Assembly (NCBI RefSeq): GCF_000158915.1 | Contig: NZ_GG657754.1 | Coordinates: forward strand, 622,480 to 656,961 | Origin: Streptomyces himastatinicus ATCC 53653 | GTDB taxonomy: Bacteria > Actinomycetota > Actinomycetes > Streptomycetales > Streptomycetaceae | DNA: 34,482 nt | Reading direction: 5' to 3' | Shown here: positions 25,786 through 32,625 of the stretch, in pieces | How positions within the stretch are numbered: the first letter of the stretch is position 1 | Layout: every line of letters begins with the position of its first letter | Notes under the pieces: model-generated | Databases searched by the model: none | Told to the model about the DNA's origin: nothing | What the model saw: only the letters and a program-made list of their open reading frames with translations | Made by a program: the position numbers and the translations under genes

Positions 25786-27060
25786 TCAGCCGACGAGTCG
25801 TGCGAGATGGTCGACGGCGGCGTCCACCGGAGGCAGCGACAGCATGCGCCGCTGGGCCTTACGCGCCTGCTGGGCGAACCTCGGGTCCTCCAGCAGCCGG
25901 GTGCAGGTCTCGGCGACGGCGTCCGCGTTCGCCGCGGGGACGCGTAGCCCGAGCCCGAGTTCCTCGACCCGGTTGGCGTTGTGCAGCTGGTCGCTGACCT
26001 CGGGGAGCACGGCCATCGGCACGCCGGCCCTGACCGCTTCGCGGACGCTGTTGTAGCCGCCGTGGGTGAACAGCAGCTGGGCGCTCTCCAGCAGCAGCGG
26101 CTGCGGGATGCGCTCGAAGACCCGTATGTTGTCGCCGACGACGTCCTGGTTGAGCGGCATGCCACGGGTGGCGACGATCGCGGTGCAGTCCACTTCGGAC
26201 AGTCCCTTGACGATCGCGTTGAGGGGGTTGGCGTCGCCCTGCATCAGGGCGTCGACCATGACGGCGGGATCGACCTGGACGTCGCCCATACCCTCGAACA
26301 TGTGCCCGGCGACCAGTCCGTCGAAGAACAGGCCCAGGATGCGCGGGAACACACTGCTGGACATCACCGAGGCGAACACGTTGGTGCTGGACACCACGAC
26401 CAGCGGGCGGTCGGTGGGGATGTCCTGAAGCCACTCGGGCCCGGTCTCGTCGCGGACGATGCTCGAAGGCTGCTGGTAGGCGAAGGTGTCCGGGATGTCG
26501 TAGGTGGCGAACGAGTAGTCCGGCGGCATGCAGTCGAAGCGGCCGTTGGCGTAGATGGCCTCCGGCTCGGCCCCGGCGGGCAGGCCCAGCTCCGAGCGGC
26601 GTTCGTTCAGCTCCGCCAGCACCAGCTTGGGGTCCAGGTACTGCCCGCCGCCCGATGGGGCGGTGACGTGCGGGATGCCGAGCGTCTCGGCGACCAGGTA
26701 GCCGGCGAACTCGACACCGCTGCGCAGCACGATGTCCGGGCGGAACTCGTGGGCGGCCTCCAGCAGTTGCCGGTAGGCGTCCGTGACGTGCGGCCCGCAG
26801 GAGGTGGCGACGAGCGTCTCGGGCGCGAACGGATCACTGGGCATCGCCTCGATCCGCTTCTCCTGCAACAGGCGGAGCACGATCTCGGCCATGTCGGTGA
26901 ACAGCGGCTTGACCCGCATCGGCTCACCGTCGAACACATCGGCCATCTCCGGCGGCGAAACCACCAGGACCTCGTGGCCCGCCTCGGCCGCCGCCCGTGC
27001 CAGGGGAAGCAGGGCACGCGCGTTCGAGGGCGACAGCGCGATGCTGCACAGAATGCGCAC
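25786..27060 (-). CDS. GT1-family glycosyltransferase with Asn in place of the usual acceptor-site His
   Basis: This 424-residue GT-B enzyme is paralogous to the one at 18013-19218 (same VRILCSI start, DVLVV/EVLVV block, and the RFDCMP and HGGYNS motifs). The donor domain has LFTHGGYNS followed by GVPMAVLPEVSDQ. It is first in the seven-gene run. GTG at 27060 is chosen because GGAAAGGA (27067-27074) sits six bases upstream and the protein then aligns at residue 1 with its paralogue; an ATG at 27105 would add 15 unconserved residues. Residue 13 is Asn (SPSNARAL) where the paralogue and OleD-type enzymes have the catalytic His, so activity may be altered, need a partner, or use another acceptor atom. 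It also has a longer central region (VFASVMSSSVFPRILGLF and on) than its paralogue. Confidence 0.9.
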   Translation of the reverse strand: MRILCSIALSPSNARALLPLARAAAEAGHEVLVVSPPEMADVFDGEPMRVKPLFTDMAEIVLRLLQEKRIEAMPSDPFAPETLVATSCGPHVTDAYRQLLEAAHEFRPDIVLRSGVEFAGYLVAETLGIPHVTAPSGGGQYLDPKLVLAELNERRSELGLPAGAEPEAIYANGRFDCMPPDYSFATYDIPDTFAYQQPSSIVRDETGPEWLQDIPTDRPLVVVSSTNVFASVMSSSVFPRILGLFFDGLVAGHMFEGMGDVQVDPAVMVDALMQGDANPLNAIVKGLSEVDCTAIVATRGMPLNQDVVGDNIRVFERIPQPLLLESAQLLFTHGGYNSVREAVRAGVPMAVLPEVSDQLHNANRVEELGLGLRVPAANADAVAETCTRLLEDPRFAQQARKAQRRMLSLPPVDAAVDHLARLVG

Positions 27061-27146
27061 AACTATTCCTTTCCACGCGGGAGCGGAGTCGGCTGCCGCG
27101 GACAATCGCGGGCGAGAACGGGAGGATCACACCGCCCGAGCGCTCC

Positions 27147-27162
27147 GACCATCGCTATGGTC
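27147..27162. promoter_or_regulatory. Inverted repeat, possible operator 1
   Basis: GACCAT and ATGGTC arms surround the 4-nt centre CGCT, about 87 bp upstream of the GTG of the glycosyltransferase. Arms are perfect. Confidence 0.35.
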
Positions 27163-27171
27163 CGGCCTCGC

Positions 27172-27191
27172 ACTCAGTGTTTTCCTGAGTA
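27172..27191. promoter_or_regulatory. Inverted repeat, possible operator 2
   Basis: ACTCAG and CTGAGT arms enclose an AT-rich 8-nt centre, 10 bp from the first repeat. The AT-rich centre stands out from the GC-rich surroundings. Confidence 0.35.
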
Positions 27192-27332
27192 TTCAGCGCG
27201 CTTTTCCGCCGCCGGTGCATCCGACGGTATGCGATTCCGCAGCGCTTACCCAGTTCCTCGTTTCCATCGGCGGGTAACCGGCACCCGAACCGTCGCTCGC
27301 CAAGGAATTCAGGTCGTCCCACTCCGGGAGAA

Positions 27333-30155
27333 TCACGGTGTCCGGCCACTCCAGGAGACCGCACGCCGCAGCTTTTCCTCGCGCATCGACGGGGAGACCA
27401 GCGAGTCCACCACATCGCGGATGGCCGGATACCGGAAGGCGTACTGGGTTTCCCCGGCCGGGGAACCGTGCCGAGAGCGCCGCAGGAGGTCGCGCCGCTC
27501 CAGACAGTCCAGCCACTTCGCGGCTTCCGCCCGGTCCCCGTCGCCGACGGCCGCGACGCTCTCGGCGCAGAACACCCCACCGAGCGCCGAGGCGTTGACC
27601 AGCACGGCCTTGGCATCCGGCGGCACCGTATCCACCCGGGACGCGATCACCCGGTGCACGTATTCCGGCAGCGGCGGTACCGTCGATCCGGGCAGGGGAC
27701 GCTCCCGCAGCTCATGGGCGTACTCGACGGCGAACAGCGGGTTCCCGCCGATCCGCGTGATCAGCTCCTGCCGCAACTCGCCCGGCAGTGTGTACCCATC
27801 GCGCGCGAGCAGGGCGGCCAGCAGCCCGGCGGTGGCCTCCGCCGACAGCGGGTCCAGGGTGAGGGTGAGGGCGTCGCGCAGGCCACCGCCCCAACCCGGC
27901 CGGGCGTCGAGCAGTTCAGGCCGGGCGGTCACCGCCACGAGCATCGGCACGGTGCCCGCGGTGTCGCCCAGGCACTGGATGAAGTCCAGCACAGACGCGT
28001 CGGCGAGATGCGCGTCCTCGAAGACGACCACCAGGGGCCGTTCCCCGGCGAGTTCGGCCAAGAACCGCCGCCACACCTCACCGTCCGCCGTCAGGGCGGC
28101 CGCATCCTGGCCCTCGGACCGGAGCAGCTCCCGCAGCCGCACCAGCATCCCGGTGCCCGTCTCACCGGTGCCGAACAGACGGTGGACCTTGTGGGCCAGC
28201 TTGTCGTCCGCCGAGGCGGCGGAGTCACTCGGCTCGATCCCGGCCGCTTCGGCCACGATCCGCCGGAGGGGGCCCAGCGGGGCGCCCCGGTCGGGGAACG
28301 ATCCGCGCCCGGTCAGCACGGTGAACTCGCCGGAGCCGCGCCCGGCCATGGCGACGAGTTCGGCGACCAGCCTGCTCTTGCCCAGGCCCGGCTCACCGAG
28401 CACGGTCAGGAAGTGGGGACGCCGCCGTCGGCGTACGTCGTCGAGCAGCCCGCGCAGCTGCTCGACCTCGCGCTCACGGCCCATCAGGGCAGGCGGCCCG
28501 TCCGCACGGGCGTGATCGGGGCGGACGACGACGGGTTCGGATCCCCCGCCCGGCTCCTCGACCGGCTCGTACTCGACGGTGCGCTCGCTGCTCCTGCGCG
28601 TGGCCGCGCACACCCGGATCCCGCCCGGGGGCACGGTTTCCAGCAGCCCCATGCAGCTCTCCGGGACGGCGCCGCTGACCACGGGGATCGCACCGGTGCC
28701 GTCCGCAGCGCAGGTGACGAGCACCTCGCCGGTCGCCACGGCCACCCGGACCGCGGTCTCCGCGCGCGCCGGGGCCGGCGCCTGACCGGTGGGGTCTGGG
28801 CGGCCTGGTCCCCGGCAGCCGAGCCGGTCCCGGATGGCCAGCCCGGCCTGCACGGCGCGGGCCGCGTCGTCCTCCCCGGTACGGGGAACGCCGAACAGGG
28901 CGAAGGTGACAGGACCGATAACGCCGGAGACCTTGCCGCCGTGGCGTTCGATCTCCTCACGGATGGTGGCCGTGAGGCAGCCGGCCGGCTGCGCGGCGTC
29001 TTCGGGGGCGCCCTGCGACCTTCCGCCGGGATGGGTGCGCACCAGCAGCATGCTCAGCTGCTTGCGCTGCTCGGTGAGGCCGCCGCCCGACGGGGCCGGC
29101 GGGGTGGACCTGCGCGCCGCCACGTGCCGCGCCATCCCGACGATGGCGGGCGGGGTGCCGGTCTCGGCCCGCGCCGGTCGTGGCGGGGCCGTCCGTCGGC
29201 CGGCGGACCCGGTACCGGCCGGTGCGAGCCGGGGCGGCGGTGCGGGCTGCGGCGGCGTCCTGCGGGAGAGCCGGGCGGGCGGGCCGCCGCGCTTGGCCTC
29301 ACTCTCCTGAGCGATGATCCCCAGCGCGTCGGGCTGAGACAGCACCGGGTCGTGTTCGAGGATCGCCCGCTCCATGTCACGCAGTACGCGGCCGGGCTCC
29401 AGGCCCAGCTTGTCGGCGAACGCGGTCCTCGTACGGCGGTAGAGCTCCAGCGCGTCCACCTGGCGGCCACAGCGGTAGAGGGTCAGCAGCAACTCGGCGC
29501 ACAGCCGTTCCCGTACCGGCTCCGCGACGACCAGCGCCTCCAGTTCCTGCACCACCTCGTGATGTCCGCCGCAAGCCAGCTCCGCCTCGAACAGGTCCTC
29601 CTGCACGGTGAGGCGCGCCTGCTGGATCCCGGTCAGCTCCGGCCAGTCCGCACCGGCCTCGGCCAAGTCCGCCAGGACCGGGCCCTGCCACATTTCCAGC
29701 GCCGTCCGGAGGGTTTTCGCCGCGGCGATCCAGGACCCGGCCGCGAGTTCGGCACGTCCCCTGTCCGCCGTCCCCTGGTAGGCGGTCAGATCCAGCGCGT
29801 CGGTGTGCACGCTGAGCAGGTAGCCGGGCGCGTGGGTCAGCAGCATCGGTGCGGGGGCGGCACCCTCGCCGGCCCCACCGCCCCCGCGGTCCACGATGCC
29901 GGCCTCGCCGCCCTCGCCCTCGATGTCCTCGGCGGACAGCAGACCGCGCAGGCTGGAGATCGCGTTCTGCAGCATCTTCCGAGCCGTAGGCGGCGGGTTG
30001 CCCGTCCACAGCGCACGCAGCAGGGTGCTGGTCGCCACCACCTGGTTCGCGTGCAGCAGGAGGAATCCGAGTGCGGCGCGCTGTTTGATCCCGCCCAGCG
30101 CCACGGGGCCACCTCGACCGAGGACAGTCAGCGGACCCAGCACCCGGAACTTCAT
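27333..30155 (-). CDS. SARP-family regulator with degenerate cyclase-homology domain and NTPase domain
   Basis: This 940-residue protein is the likely pathway-specific activator. Domains in order: OmpR-type winged helix (1-118, MKFRVLGPLTV...GGIKQRAALGFLLLHANQVV) with a Gly/Glu-rich insert at 76-103; bacterial transcriptional activation domain (120-268); Pro-rich linker (290-360); class III nucleotidyl-cyclase homology domain (363-535, EIERHGGKVSGVIGPVTFALFG); P-loop NTPase with GEPGLGKS (587-594) and Walker B LVVVFEDAH (708-716). The cyclase domain has lost the metal-binding Asp residues (LVRTHPGG for FADLVGFT, GPVTFA for GDAVMA), so it is probably a binding module only. The protein stops soon after the NTPase lid, without the TPR region such regulators often have. 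ATG at 30155 follows GGGAG. It lies upstream of the sugar genes, in the same direction. Confidence 0.88.
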   Translation of the reverse strand: MKFRVLGPLTVLGRGGPVALGGIKQRAALGFLLLHANQVVATSTLLRALWTGNPPPTARKMLQNAISSLRGLLSAEDIEGEGGEAGIVDRGGGGAGEGAAPAPMLLTHAPGYLLSVHTDALDLTAYQGTADRGRAELAAGSWIAAAKTLRTALEMWQGPVLADLAEAGADWPELTGIQQARLTVQEDLFEAELACGGHHEVVQELEALVVAEPVRERLCAELLLTLYRCGRQVDALELYRRTRTAFADKLGLEPGRVLRDMERAILEHDPVLSQPDALGIIAQESEAKRGGPPARLSRRTPPQPAPPPRLAPAGTGSAGRRTAPPRPARAETGTPPAIVGMARHVAARRSTPPAPSGGGLTEQRKQLSMLLVRTHPGGRSQGAPEDAAQPAGCLTATIREEIERHGGKVSGVIGPVTFALFGVPRTGEDDAARAVQAGLAIRDRLGCRGPGRPDPTGQAPAPARAETAVRVAVATGEVLVTCAADGTGAIPVVSGAVPESCMGLLETVPPGGIRVCAATRRSSERTVEYEPVEEPGGGSEPVVVRPDHARADGPPALMGREREVEQLRGLLDDVRRRRRPHFLTVLGEPGLGKSRLVAELVAMAGRGSGEFTVLTGRGSFPDRGAPLGPLRRIVAEAAGIEPSDSAASADDKLAHKVHRLFGTGETGTGMLVRLRELLRSEGQDAAALTADGEVWRRFLAELAGERPLVVVFEDAHLADASVLDFIQCLGDTAGTVPMLVAVTARPELLDARPGWGGGLRDALTLTLDPLSAEATAGLLAALLARDGYTLPGELRQELITRIGGNPLFAVEYAHELRERPLPGSTVPPLPEYVHRVIASRVDTVPPDAKAVLVNASALGGVFCAESVAAVGDGDRAEAAKWLDCLERRDLLRRSRHGSPAGETQYAFRYPAIRDVVDSLVSPSMREEKLRRAVSWSGRTP

Positions 30156-30337
30156 ACCGAAATCGCTCCCGTTCCATCCGCCGCGGTGGACATCCCCACA
30201 TTCCGCCGACCGGAATGCCCGAGAGCACGCACGCCGAGGGGTGGGCGCCTGGGCCCCCGTCGGCCCGGCCAGGATGCTACGGGAGCGCTACTGGGGAAAT
30301 CACCGGCTTCGGCTCCGGGGCGAAGGGCGAGGGCGAG
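30156..30337 (-). promoter_or_regulatory. 182-bp gap between exporter and regulator, probable regulator promoter
   Basis: There is no gene here. It contains a 7-bp perfect inverted repeat (30199-30217) and the GGGAG ribosome site of the regulator. I see no clear sigma-factor hexamers. Confidence 0.35.
30199..30217. promoter_or_regulatory. Perfect 7-bp inverted repeat upstream of the SARP regulator
   Basis: CATTCCG-ccgac-CGGAATG lies 44 bp upstream of the regulator ATG. It could be an operator (self-regulation or a TetR-like repressor) or the hairpin of a terminator after the exporter; no T run follows it on the minus strand. Confidence 0.4.
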
Positions 30338-32359
30338 TCAGGAGGCGCGCCAGCGCAGCGACCGGTCGGCGATGGTGAGGGCGAGCGCCGTCATCACGGT
30401 CAGCACCAGGATGTCGAGGCCGAAGGTGGCATCGATGTTGTCACTGACGCTGCGCCGGATGGCGTCCGACCCGTAGGTGGTGGGCATGACCCAGCTCAGG
30501 GCTTTCAGCGGCAGCGGCAGGGCCTTGGCCGGGATGAGCAGAGGAGCGCCGAGCAGCAGGACGAAGTTCAGCACGTAGGTGACGATCGAGATCAGCTCGA
30601 TGCGGTCGATCAGGCTGCCGATGACCAGGCCGAGCGCCGCGAGCGGGAGCGCGGTCAGCGGATAGACGATGAGGAGCATCGGCGACAGTGTCAAGTCCAG
30701 GCCGTAGAGCAGCCGCACCGCGATCAGCGAGGTCACCAGGCCCGGCGCGATGAGCAGCAGACGGGCGGCGACGAACGCCATCACGAACGCCACCTTGCTG
30801 ATCGGCAGGGAGGCGTAATACAGCATCGATCCCTCGGCCTTGATCGCACCGATCCGCTGCGCGATCGCCGTGGTGCCCAGTGCCGCGATCGCGAACACGC
30901 CGGAGCCACTGGCGATGTACGTCAGGCTCAGCTCGTCGGTCAGCCCGGAGCCGATCCGGGAGAAGCCGAACACCATCGTCAGCGGCATGAAGATGCCGAA
31001 CACCATGTGCACGTGCCAGGAGGTGCGGACGGTCAGCATGTGCTCGAACCACAGGTACTTGAACGAGGTGCCGAACCGGCCGAGCCGCTCCCGCAAGGGC
31101 ATCCGGCCCCGGCCCTGGGACTGGGCCCGGGCGCGGGCCCGGCGGGACGTCCCGGAGACCGGCGCCGCGGGTTCGGCGGAGGGGGGCTCGGCGGAGGGTG
31201 GTTCGCCGGCGGGGAGCTCGGCGGAGGGGGGTTCGGCGGCGGGGGATTCGCCGGAGGGGAGTTCCATGGCCGCTGGCCGGTGGCCGTTCGGCGCGGCGGC
31301 GGCCGCCGTCTTCCCCGCGTCACCGCTCTCCGCTGAGCCGCCGCCTCCCGCCGGAGTCGTCACCAGTTCCCTGGCGGCCGCGGCATCGGAGTCCTGTCTC
31401 GGGTTCAGGGTGAGGTAGACGTCTTCCAGGGTCGGACGGGCGAAGCGGAAGTCGTCGACACGCTTCACGCCGATATCGGTGACCAGCACCTCGATCAGCG
31501 GTTGGAGCCGGTCCGTCGCCGCGGTGATCAGGTAGTTGCCGCTGCGGTTACCCTGGCTGACCTCACCGACCGTGCTGAGCCGCGAAATCTCCTCCGGGGT
31601 GAGGCTGCCGCCGTCGCGGACGAACAGCTCCAGCCGCGCGTGCGCGCCGATCTGCTCCTTGAGTTCACCGGGCGTGCCCATCGCGGTGATCCGGCCGCCG
31701 TGCATCACCGCGACCCGGTGCACGGCCTTCTCGGCCTCCAGCACGTTGTGTGTCACCAGGACGACCGTGGCGCCCTCGAGGGTGCTGCGGCGCTCGATCA
31801 TCTCCCAGATGAGACGCCGGTTGTGCGGATCCAGCTCATTGGTCGGCTCGTCCAGCACGATCAGCTCGGGGTGGCCCATCAGCGTCATGCCGAAGTTCAC
31901 CAGGCGCATCAGGCCGCCGCTGAGCCGCTCCACCTGACGGTCGGCGTATGGGCCGAGGCCCAGCTCGTCGATCAACGCGTCGGTCTGGCGGCGGGCGTCG
32001 GCCTCGCTCTGGCCGCGCAGCCTGCCGGTGTAGTGCAGAGCGCGACGGGTCTCGATCAGCCGCATGGAGAGCCCCGCCTGCGGCAGGAAGCCGACAGTGG
32101 ACTTCACCGTCTCCGGGTAACGGGTCACATCGACGCCGTTGACCATGATCGAACCGGAGGTGGGCCGCACGAGTCCGAGCAGCTGCAACACCAGCGTCGT
32201 CTTACCGGCGCCGTTCGCGCCGAAGAGGCCGAAGACCTGCCCGCGGGGCACGCTGAAGCTCAGGCCGTCATTGGCCTTGATCAGCTCTCCGTTGCGCCCC
32301 GGATAGGCGCGTACAAGATCGCGCACCTCGACCGCCGTATCGCCACTCGTTTTGACCAT
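30338..32359 (-). CDS. ABC-2 type exporter, ATPase and permease fused (DrrA-DrrB-like)
   Basis: This 673-residue half-transporter probably exports the product and gives self-resistance at the cytoplasmic membrane. Residues 1-325 are an ATPase of the antibiotic-export type: Walker A GANGAGKT (47-54), signature LSGGL (146-150, Leu where Gln is usual), Walker B LIVLDEP (166-172), and H-loop His204. Residues 330-415 are a low-complexity linker with seven EXPXX pentapeptides, then an Arg-rich patch (RRARARAQSQGRGR). Residues 435-665 are an ABC-2 permease with about six hydrophobic helices (for example MVFGIFMPLTMVFGF, FVMAFVAARLLLIAPGLV, ISIVTYVLNFVLLLGAPLL). DrrA and DrrB are normally separate proteins, so the fusion is notable. 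ATG at 32359 has a weak GGGCGTGGGG upstream. It probably works as a homodimer. Confidence 0.92.
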   Translation of the reverse strand: MVKTSGDTAVEVRDLVRAYPGRNGELIKANDGLSFSVPRGQVFGLFGANGAGKTTLVLQLLGLVRPTSGSIMVNGVDVTRYPETVKSTVGFLPQAGLSMRLIETRRALHYTGRLRGQSEADARRQTDALIDELGLGPYADRQVERLSGGLMRLVNFGMTLMGHPELIVLDEPTNELDPHNRRLIWEMIERRSTLEGATVVLVTHNVLEAEKAVHRVAVMHGGRITAMGTPGELKEQIGAHARLELFVRDGGSLTPEEISRLSTVGEVSQGNRSGNYLITAATDRLQPLIEVLVTDIGVKRVDDFRFARPTLEDVYLTLNPRQDSDAAAARELVTTPAGGGGSAESGDAGKTAAAAAPNGHRPAAMELPSGESPAAEPPSAELPAGEPPSAEPPSAEPAAPVSGTSRRARARAQSQGRGRMPLRERLGRFGTSFKYLWFEHMLTVRTSWHVHMVFGIFMPLTMVFGFSRIGSGLTDELSLTYIASGSGVFAIAALGTTAIAQRIGAIKAEGSMLYYASLPISKVAFVMAFVAARLLLIAPGLVTSLIAVRLLYGLDLTLSPMLLIVYPLTALPLAALGLVIGSLIDRIELISIVTYVLNFVLLLGAPLLIPAKALPLPLKALSWVMPTTYGSDAIRRSVSDNIDATFGLDILVLTVMTALALTIADRSLRWRAS
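31160..31264 (-). repeat. Seven tandem 15-bp repeats in the exporter linker
   Basis: The linker of the fused ABC protein encodes seven consecutive pentapeptides: ELPSG, ESPAA, EPPSA, ELPAG, EPPSA, EPPSA, EPAAP. The repeat unit is 15 bp, so copy number can change without loss of frame. It probably forms an extended flexible spacer between ATPase and permease. Confidence 0.8.
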
Positions 32360-32625
32360 GCCCCACGCCCTATCGCCTCATCGGCTCACGAACCGGGCAC
32401 GCGCCACTGATCCGCCGCCTACGTATCGGGTTTCTCGTGCTCAGCGGACCCGGCACGAACGCATCGCGCTACCGCGAGCGAAAAATTTCCACGGCTTCGC
32501 ACCCAAGCTATGTCAGGCGCGATCCTCGCGTCATTGGAACTTCTCCACTGTTCGCCCAGCGGGAATGCCCGCCGACGTCGCCGAACCGTTTACCACGGGA
32601 ACGTCTCGGGTTTTCCCTATCCTGT
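32360..32625 (-). promoter_or_regulatory. 266-bp gap between PKS 3' end and exporter, probable exporter promoter
   Basis: No gene is seen. The stretch is clearly AT-richer than its flanks (for example GAAAAATTT near 32480). A small hairpin GCGGG-AATG-CCCGC (32559-32572) lies about 54 bp past the PKS stop and may help termination. On the minus strand ATGACG, an 18-bp spacer and TAGCTT give a weak -35/-10 candidate around 32509-32538. Confidence 0.35.
32559..32572 (-). terminator. Weak hairpin after the right-hand PKS
   Basis: GCGGG-AATG-CCCGC forms a 5-bp GC stem downstream of the PKS stop at 32626. No T run follows, so it is only a candidate. Confidence 0.25.

Larger units (their letters stand above)
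27061..27332 (-). promoter_or_regulatory. 272-bp gap upstream of the sugar-gene run with two tandem inverted repeats
   Basis: There is no credible gene here. It separates the regulator from the glycosyltransferase and is the natural promoter site for the seven-gene run. Two perfect 6-bp inverted repeats lie close together: GACCAT-cgct-ATGGTC (27147-27162) and ACTCAG-8 nt-CTGAGT (27172-27191). On the minus strand neither is followed by a T run, so operator sites are more likely than terminators. The rest is moderately AT-richer than the genes. I see no clear -35/-10 pair. Confidence 0.45.

Noticed and set aside
27061..27105. ATG at 27105 as the start of the glycosyltransferase
   Set aside because: The extra 15 residues are not in the paralogue, and the ribosome site GGAAAGGA is placed for the GTG at 27060.
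18013..32359. In-frame TTA (bldA-dependent) codons in the regulator and tailoring genes
   Set aside because: The TAA triplets I found on the plus strand inside these genes (for example 28920, 30825, 32107) fall out of the coding frame; I did not find an in-frame TTA, though I could not scan every codon exhaustively.
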